From contig WUAJ01000076.1 of the NCBI GenBank assembly GCA_009827215.1, positions 1 through 9,781 on the forward strand: a DNA stretch of 9,781 nucleotides, read 5' to 3'. The DNA is from Phycisphaeraceae bacterium (GTDB lineage Bacteria; Planctomycetota; Phycisphaerae; Phycisphaerales; UBA1924). Positions 5,621-9,781 of the stretch are shown here, in pieces. The notes beneath the pieces are model-generated. The model was not told where the DNA came from, ran no database searches, and saw nothing but the letters and a program-made list of their open reading frames with translations. Each line of letters begins with the position of its first letter. The stretch's first letter is position 1. The position numbers and the translations under genes are program-made.

Positions 5621-6289
5621 ATGAATGAAGAACTGGCTGCCTCGGGTGAGGCGAGTGTGTGGTCGTTGTTTACTGAGAGCTTTGATGTGTTCTCGGTGGT
5701 GCTGCTGATCGGGTCGTTTATTGCGGTGTCGTTGATTGTCAAGCTGGTGCTTGATGCTCGGCGGGCGGTGATCGCGCCGGAGGATATTGTGGATTCGCTG
5801 GCGCGGGATCTGGATTCGGGGGATCTGGATTCGTTCCTTTCGACGGCGGGTGATGATGCGGGGATCGTCGGATCGGCGTGTGAGGCGGCGTTCAATGCTC
5901 GCGCTTCGGGGGCATCAGCGATGCGCGAAGCGGCGGAGGTCGCGGCGAGTAATGCGTGCTCTCGCTGGACGCGGACATTGGATCTGCTGCGGGTGATCGG
6001 GGAGCTTGGGCCTTTGGTTGGGCTGGCGGGGACGGTGTGGGGGATGATTCTGGCGTTTGTGCGTTTGGGTCAGGCGGGGGGGACGGCTGGTCCGACGGAT
6101 TTGTCGCTGGGGATTTCCAAAGCGTTGTTCCATACGTTGCTTGGGTTGATGCTCGCGGTGCCTTGCTTGCTGGTGTATGGGTGGTATCGGAGTGTGATTG
6201 AGAAGCATTGCAACACGGCGTTTGAGCAGGCGGGGCGGTTGGTGGATCGGTTGTCGGCGATGGGTGATGACGACGGGGACGCGGCATGA
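5621..6289 (+). CDS. exbB: MotA/TolQ/ExbB-family proton channel
   Basis: A 222-residue inner-membrane protein, the channel subunit of an ExbB-ExbD or TolQ-TolR motor that uses the proton gradient to energise an envelope process. Three membrane segments are visible at about 23-44, 122-147 and 169-190, as in ExbB/TolQ. The second contains the signature GPLVGLAGTVWGMILAF (130-146), and the third follows the KALFHTLLGLMLAVP motif. The ATG at 5621 (MNEELAAS) is chosen because seven residues of an upstream-extended frame (MRWYCVG) carry no family character and cross the candidate promoter. Its stop overlaps the first exbD start (ATGA), so the three genes form an operon. No TonB, TolA, TolB or receptor gene is in view, so the substrate process cannot be named, and ExbB cannot be told from TolQ. 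Confidence 0.92.
   Translation: MNEELAASGEASVWSLFTESFDVFSVVLLIGSFIAVSLIVKLVLDARRAVIAPEDIVDSLARDLDSGDLDSFLSTAGDDAGIVGSACEAAFNARASGASAMREAAEVAASNACSRWTRTLDLLRVIGELGPLVGLAGTVWGMILAFVRLGQAGGTAGPTDLSLGISKALFHTLLGLMLAVPCLLVYGWYRSVIEKHCNTAFEQAGRLVDRLSAMGDDDGDAA
5805..5833 (+). repeat. 15-base-period tandem repeat inside exbB
   Basis: The 14-base unit GGGATCTGGATTCG occurs at 5805-5818 and 5820-5833, in frame, and encodes R-D-L-D-S then G-D-L-D-S around residues 62-71 of the cytoplasmic loop. It looks like a small in-frame duplication in a variable acidic region of the protein. Confidence 0.6.
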
Positions 6290-6729
6290 GAAGTCGGTCG
6301 ATCGTTGGTTCAGGATCGGGCGGGGGTCATTCTGGGGGGGTGAATGTGACGCCGATGATTGATGTGGTGATGTGTCTGATTGTGTTTTATTTGATGGTTG
6401 GTCAGCTCGCGATTGATCGGCGGTCGTCGATCGTGCTCGCGGAAACGGTTTCGGGGGTGGATCGTCAGGACCTGGCGGATGCGATCGAGATCGGGGTGCT
6501 GATGGATGGGGGGCTGACATTGAACGGCGAGGCGATCGAGAGCGATCGGATCGCGGGTGAGGTGACGGGGATGATCGCGCGGGAGGTTGGCGCGGTGGTG
6601 CGGATCCGCGCGGATGAGGACGCGGGGTTTGGGGCCGTGCGTCCTGTGCTTCGGGCGCTGCAGGAGGCGGGGGTGACTGGAGTGGAGTTTGTGACGATTC
6701 GTGCTGAGGGTGCGGGGGGGCAGTCATGA
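6286..6729 (+). CDS. exbD: ExbD/TolR-family protein, first copy
   Basis: A 147-residue partner of the channel protein: a short cytoplasmic N-terminus, one membrane helix at about 24-42 and a periplasmic domain. The family motif VNVTPMIDVV places the proton-carrying Asp at D26, directly in the helix. The following CLIVFYLM departs from the usual LLIFFMV but keeps the hydrophobic run. The periplasmic part (ADAIEIGVLMDGGLTLNGEAI, then VVRIRADEDAGFGAVRPVLRAL) has the usual beta-strand and helix order of ExbD. The ATG overlaps the upstream stop by ATGA, and the gene ends in another ATGA overlap with the second copy, so translation is coupled along the operon. Confidence 0.92.
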   Translation: MRSRSIVGSGSGGGHSGGVNVTPMIDVVMCLIVFYLMVGQLAIDRRSSIVLAETVSGVDRQDLADAIEIGVLMDGGLTLNGEAIESDRIAGEVTGMIAREVGAVVRIRADEDAGFGAVRPVLRALQEAGVTGVEFVTIRAEGAGGQS

Positions 6730-7187
6730 GCGCGGGATTACGGCGACGGAGTGTGCTTGGTGATCCGGGGAAGCGGTCGGGTCCGATGATGACGCCGATG
6801 GTGGATGTGGTGCTGGTGATTTTGATTTTCTTTATGGCGAGCACGACGATCGCGGGGTATGAGTGGTTTTTGCAGGCGGGGGTTGAAGCGGAGTCGGAGG
6901 GTGAATCCGCTCCGGAGGAAGCGCTGTTCGATCTTCCAGCGGCGATCATCGAGGTTGATCTGGTTTCGGGTGAGGACGGCGCGGTGTTTGTGTATGGCGT
7001 GTCGGGGGATCATGGGATGACGATCGATCAGGCGGTGGGATTGATCGAGGGGATGGAGCTTGGGGAGAGCGCAGCGCTGCGTGTGGGGCTGGGCGCGGGG
7101 GATGGGGTGTCGATGGGTGATGTGATGCGCGTGCACGATGCGTGGCACGGGCGCGGGGTGAAGGTTGTGATGCGGACGGGGCGCTAA
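6726..7187 (+). CDS. exbD: ExbD/TolR-family protein, second copy
   Basis: A 153-residue second ExbD. The helix at about 23-43 carries MMTPMVDVVLVILIFFMAST with the conserved Asp at D27, closer to consensus than the first copy. Residues 51-67 are acidic and probably form the linker from the membrane; a periplasmic domain follows. Outside the membrane motif the two copies share little, so they are old paralogues rather than a recent duplication. Two different ExbD subunits beside one channel protein would allow a heterodimer in the motor pore. The gene ends six bases from the convergent stop of the Fur-family gene, with no room for a separate terminator. Confidence 0.92.
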   Translation: MSAGLRRRSVLGDPGKRSGPMMTPMVDVVLVILIFFMASTTIAGYEWFLQAGVEAESEGESAPEEALFDLPAAIIEVDLVSGEDGAVFVYGVSGDHGMTIDQAVGLIEGMELGESAALRVGLGAGDGVSMGDVMRVHDAWHGRGVKVVMRTGR

Positions 7188-7193
7188 ACCAAC

Positions 7194-7676
7194 TTACTTG
7201 TTTGATGTGACGAAGATTTGTAGTTTGTGTGCTTGGGCGGTGAGGCCGTGGGCGGCGCAGAGTTTGTCGCGGAGTTCGATGAGTTCTGGGAGTTCGGTGG
7301 TGATGATGTCTCCGGTGTCCACATCGATGAGGAGTGTGTTGCCGGTCTGTCCGATCGCGAGTTGGTAGTGGGATTGCTCGCGTCCGACGAGGACATGCTG
7401 AATGATGCCGGCGGATTCGAGGAGTTTAAGGGTGCGGTAGACGGTGGCTTTGGAGACGGAGTGGCCTTGGGCTTTGAGAGTGTCGAGGAGCTGGTCGGCT
7501 TCGAAGAGGGAGTCGAAATCGATGATGGTGTCGAGGATTTTGGCGCGTTCGGGGGTGTACTTGAGTCCCTCGGCTTTGAGGGTTCGGCGGAAGATCGCGC
7601 ACAAGGGCTCGATCAGTTCGGGCTGAGTTGATGGGACGCTGTTGTTGGTTGGATCTTTGATCGGTTCGAGCGGCAT
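7194..7676 (-). CDS. Fur-family transcriptional regulator lacking the usual metal ligands
   Basis: A 160-residue protein with the Fur layout: an extended N-terminus (1-30), a winged-helix domain at about 31-100 containing YTPERAKILDTI and the recognition helix S75-K-A-T-V-Y-R-T-L-K-L-L86, then a dimerisation domain. DNA binding is therefore likely. In ordinary Fur, Zur and PerR proteins the segment after HYQL holds an HHDHLIC..CG block with metal-binding His and Cys, and a second CxxC often ends the protein. Here that stretch reads GQTGNTLLIDVDTGDIIT (109-126) with none of those residues, and the end FVTSNK has no Cys. The whole protein has only two Cys (26, 140) and five His; H150 sits where a family ligand often is. 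It diverges from the flippase-like gene across 57 bases. The start is the ATG at 7676, with TAGAAT five bases upstream. Confidence 0.88.
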   Translation of the reverse strand: MPLEPIKDPTNNSVPSTQPELIEPLCAIFRRTLKAEGLKYTPERAKILDTIIDFDSLFEADQLLDTLKAQGHSVSKATVYRTLKLLESAGIIQHVLVGREQSHYQLAIGQTGNTLLIDVDTGDIITTELPELIELRDKLCAAHGLTAQAHKLQIFVTSNK

Positions 7677-7681
7677 AGGGG

Positions 7682-7687
7682 ATTCTA
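7682..7687 (-). promoter_or_regulatory. Candidate leaderless-type -10 element for the Fur-family gene
   Basis: On the minus strand TAGAAT (five of six matches to TATAAT) ends five bases before the ATG at 7676, and no Shine-Dalgarno site lies between. No TTGACA-like hexamer was found 16-18 bases further upstream. Of the four elements of this type in the window it is the closest to consensus. Confidence 0.45.
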
Positions 7688-7721
7688 TGCGATTGGATCA
7701 CGGTTGGGGATCGCGATGGGA

Positions 7722-7727
7722 TAGGAT
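7722..7727 (+). promoter_or_regulatory. Candidate leaderless-type -10 element for the flippase-like gene
   Basis: TAGGAT ends six bases before the ATG at 7734. The AGGA inside it could instead act as a ribosome binding site with about seven bases of spacing, so the two readings compete. It faces away from the Fur-family -10 candidate 34 bases to its left. Confidence 0.35.
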
Positions 7728-7733
7728 GGGGGC

Positions 7734-8795
7734 ATGGCGGACGAGCACGATCAGGATCAAGCACACACGGACAGCGAGGCGGCTGGGAAGCAGCGGTCTT
7801 TGGCGAAGGTGTTGATCCAGGTGATCGGGTTCGCGGCGTCGATCGCGGCACTGGGGTGGGCGGTCAAGATGGCGCTGACGGAAGAAAATAGGGCGCAGCT
7901 CGAGAATCTGCAGAACGCATCGGCTGGTCAGGTGATGGCGCTGGTGGGGTTGTCGTTCTCGTCGGTGGCGATTAATGGGTTGATTTTTTGGGTGGTGATC
8001 CGTCCGGTGCACAGGATCCGCGCGACGGATGTGATCTCGACGAACGCGATCGCGACGCTGCTGGCGTATCTGCCGTTTAAGTTGTCTCTTGTGGCGCGGA
8101 TCGCGATCCATCGCAAGCGGGATGGGGTTCCGGTGCTGACGATTGGGGCGTGGTTCGCGGCGATCGGGGTGCTGATGCTCGCGGTGCTTGGGCCGATGGC
8201 GCTGGTGTCGTTTGTGCTCCAGGATGTGAGCCTGTTGTGGTGGGTTGGGGTGGTTGGGTCTGTTGCGATCGGGGTGGGCGCGGTGATCGTGATGGCGAGG
8301 GTCTTTTATGGCGAGCGCGGGGTCCGGCGGATCGCGTCGGTTGGGATGCTTCGCGGATGGACGGAGAAGGAATCGTTTGCACGATTGCACGCGGGGTTCG
8401 ACATGATCGCATGTCCCTGGTCATCGAGTTGGGCTGGGATTTTGCGGATGCTTGATGTACTCGCGTTTGCGGGACGCTTTGTTGTTGCGGCGGCGGTGCT
8501 GGGGCTCCCGATCTCGGGGAGTGATGCGCTGCTTTTGGGGAGTGTGTATTTCTTGATCGGGGTGTTCTCTCCTTTCGGGATGCTGGGGACGCGCGAGGCG
8601 GGAACGATCGGTGCGGCGGCGCTTTTCGGGGTGAGTTCTGTGGCGATCGGGGATGGGGGCGAGGGACCGATCGCGGCGGCGGTGGTGTTTATCACGGCGG
8701 TGGAAACGGTGGTGAATCTGGGGTGTGCGGGGTTCGGGGTTGCGTGGCTGCGTGTGAGTCCTGGTAAGAGGGTCCTGGACGATCTGGTTGAGTGA
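7734..8795 (+). CDS. Lysylphosphatidylglycerol synthase-type / flippase-like membrane protein
   Basis: A 353-residue polytopic membrane protein that appears to belong to the LPG_synthase_TM (UPF0104, flippase-like) family, the membrane half of MprF. Residues 1-25 are charged and cytoplasmic; about seven or eight hydrophobic helices follow, from roughly 27-47 to 315-338. Family-like features are the YLPFKLSLVARIAIHRKRDGVPV block at about 112-134, resembling the usual LP-x-R-x-G-E...R pattern before a helix, and S279-P-F-G-M-L-G-T-R-E-A-G290, resembling P-x-G-G-L-G-x-R-E. There is no soluble lysyltransferase domain, so aminoacyl-lipid synthesis is unlikely; moving a lipid or lipid-linked sugar across the membrane is more plausible. 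Substrate unknown. It shares a 57-base divergent region with the Fur-family gene, and nadE starts 18 bases downstream. Confidence 0.78.
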   Translation: MADEHDQDQAHTDSEAAGKQRSLAKVLIQVIGFAASIAALGWAVKMALTEENRAQLENLQNASAGQVMALVGLSFSSVAINGLIFWVVIRPVHRIRATDVISTNAIATLLAYLPFKLSLVARIAIHRKRDGVPVLTIGAWFAAIGVLMLAVLGPMALVSFVLQDVSLLWWVGVVGSVAIGVGAVIVMARVFYGERGVRRIASVGMLRGWTEKESFARLHAGFDMIACPWSSSWAGILRMLDVLAFAGRFVVAAAVLGLPISGSDALLLGSVYFLIGVFSPFGMLGTREAGTIGAAALFGVSSVAIGDGGEGPIAAAVVFITAVETVVNLGCAGFGVAWLRVSPGKRVLDDLVE

Positions 8796-8802
8796 TTCGC
8801 GC

Positions 8803-8808
8803 TACGAT
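8803..8808 (+). promoter_or_regulatory. Candidate leaderless-type -10 element for nadE
   Basis: TACGAT ends five bases before the ATG at 8814, with CCGGG between and no Shine-Dalgarno site. It starts seven bases after the upstream stop codon (8793-8795), so nadE could be transcribed from here as well as by read-through from the gene before it. Confidence 0.4.
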
Positions 8809-8813
8809 CCGGG

Positions 8814-9781
8814 ATGAAAGTCGCGCTTGCACAGCTGAATTTGACTGTTGGGGATGTAAAGGGGAACACGGACGCAATTGTGCGCGCGATTGATGAGGCG
8901 CGGGATCAGGGTGCGGAGCTTGTGGTGTTTTCAGAGCTGGCGGTGTGTGGGTATCCGCCGCGGGATTTGCTGCATGTGGAAGGGTTTGTGCGTGAGTGCG
9001 CTCAGGCGTCGAAGATGATCGGGGAGACGCACACCAATGGGATCGCGGTTGTGCTCGGGACTCCCCTTCCTATCGAGAATGATGCGCCGGGGATGAGTCC
9101 TGAGGATGATTCGGTGCGTGTTCATGTCGCGAACTCGCTCGTGGTGTATCAGGACAACGCGTTTGTGGGGTATTACGACAAGCGGCTGCTTCCCACTTAC
9201 GATGTGTTTGATGAGGATCGTTACTTTGTGGGTGGGGATCGGTCGCCGATCTTCGATGTCAACGGGACGAAGGTGGGACTCGCGATCTGCGAGGATCTCT
9301 GGAAGGGGCACGACGCGGGATTCGCTGAGCGATACGCGGACGAGGATGATCCGGTGGATCTGCTCGCCAAGGCGGGGGCGGAGTTGATTGTGGTTCCTAG
9401 TGCATCGCCTTATACATTGCATAAGGATGAACGGCATCGTGAGATCCTGATCAAGCACGCGACGACGCATCGGGTCCCGATCGTTTCGGTGAATCAGATC
9501 GGCGCGAATGATGATCTTGTTTTCTCTGGTCAATCGTGTGTTGTGGATCCGAGCGGGCGTGTGTGTGCATTGGGTGAAGCGTTCGCGGAGCAGATGCTGC
9601 TTGTGGACACTGATGGCATGGAGCCGGTCGATATTGTTCCTGATGCTGACGAGCGGATGATCGTTGAGGCGCTCACGCTTGGGGTGAAGGACTACCTGCG
9701 CAAGTGCGGATTCAACCGCGCGTGCATCGGGCTGAGTGGTGGGATCGATTCGGCGCTGGTCGCGACGATCGCGGTTCGGGC
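8814..9781 (+). CDS. nadE: Glutamine-dependent NAD+ synthetase NadE, C-terminus cut by window end
   Basis: Last step of NAD synthesis: amidates nicotinic acid adenine dinucleotide with ATP, using ammonia released from glutamine. The first 322 residues are visible. The N-terminal nitrilase-type glutaminase domain begins at MKVALAQLNLTVGD and shows the Glu-Lys-Cys triad: E41 (VFSELAVCGYPPRDLL), K123 (YYDKRLLPTYDVFDE) and C159 (AICEDLW). The C-terminal synthetase domain starts near residue 270 and carries the ATP pyrophosphatase loop S308-G-G-I-D-S313. Family members of this two-domain type are about 540-560 residues, so roughly 220 residues lie outside the window. Both active sites look intact. 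The ATG follows the flippase-like stop by 18 bases; the frame has no closer alternative start. Confidence 0.96.
   Translation, partial: MKVALAQLNLTVGDVKGNTDAIVRAIDEARDQGAELVVFSELAVCGYPPRDLLHVEGFVRECAQASKMIGETHTNGIAVVLGTPLPIENDAPGMSPEDDSVRVHVANSLVVYQDNAFVGYYDKRLLPTYDVFDEDRYFVGGDRSPIFDVNGTKVGLAICEDLWKGHDAGFAERYADEDDPVDLLAKAGAELIVVPSASPYTLHKDERHREILIKHATTHRVPIVSVNQIGANDDLVFSGQSCVVDPSGRVCALGEAFAEQMLLVDTDGMEPVDIVPDADERMIVEALTLGVKDYLRKCGFNRACIGLSGGIDSALVATIAVR

Noticed and set aside
5915..6949. A 344-codon minus-strand open frame
   Set aside because: It lies antisense to exbB and both exbD genes, whose membrane helices and motifs are clear; its Pro/Arg/His-rich translation is typical of the complement of G-rich coding DNA.
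7677..7733. Classic Fur or PerR box
   Set aside because: No AT-rich inverted hexamers of the GATAAT or TTATAAT type are present in the divergent gap.
7698..8390. A 230-codon minus-strand open frame
   Set aside because: Antisense to the flippase-like membrane gene; the translation is low-complexity His/Arg/Pro and shows no domain. It is a by-product of the strand skew.

Overview
The window looks like chromosomal DNA of a high-GC, diderm (Gram-negative-type) bacterium. Hand counts reach about 70% GC inside serA. The envelope genes fit a diderm: an exported TlpA-like thioredoxin, an ExbB/ExbD proton-driven motor and UppP. Gene content, the style of the TrmH-like protein and scarce Shine-Dalgarno sites suggest Planctomycetota, perhaps Phycisphaerae. 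That assignment is inference and was not tested by any search.

Layout. (1) Positions 1-2090, minus strand: the N-terminus of an exported protein (cut by the window edge), a terminator and candidate promoter, a TlpA/thioredoxin-like protein with a cysteine-rich N-terminus, and a SpoU/TrmH RNA 2'-O-methyltransferase. (2) Positions 2161-4334, plus strand: uppP and serA joined by an ATGA stop/start overlap. (3) Positions about 4335-4900: a low-GC stretch with a minus-strand gene of unknown function (152 aa). Its base composition and strand skew are opposite to the rest of the window, which suggests recent acquisition. (4) Positions 4914-5573: tsaE carrying a C-terminal tail that resembles YacG but lacks three of the four zinc cysteines. 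(5) Positions 5621-7187: exbB-exbD-exbD, a tight operon with two ATGA overlaps. (6) Positions 7194-7676, minus: a Fur-family regulator that keeps its DNA-recognition helix but has lost the usual metal ligands. (7) Positions 7734-8795, plus: an LPG-synthase-type/flippase-like membrane protein. (8) From 8814, plus: two-domain NadE, running off the window end.

There is no single pathway here. The genes cover tRNA/rRNA modification (TrmH-like, TsaE), envelope precursor recycling (UppP), serine and NAD synthesis (SerA, NadE) and envelope energisation (ExbB/ExbD).

Three patterns span genes. First, the plus strand is strongly G-rich whichever way a gene points, except in the 4335-4900 stretch. Second, at least four genes (exbB, the Fur-family gene, the flippase-like gene, nadE) have a TANNNT hexamer ending 5-6 bases before the ATG, the layout expected of leaderless mRNAs, whereas the first two minus-strand genes and serA have ordinary Shine-Dalgarno sites. 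Third, two proteins (the TsaE tail and the Fur-family regulator) belong to metal-binding folds but have lost the metal ligands. I see no tRNA, rRNA, CRISPR array, insertion sequence or integrase, and no gene-free stretch longer than 300 bases.
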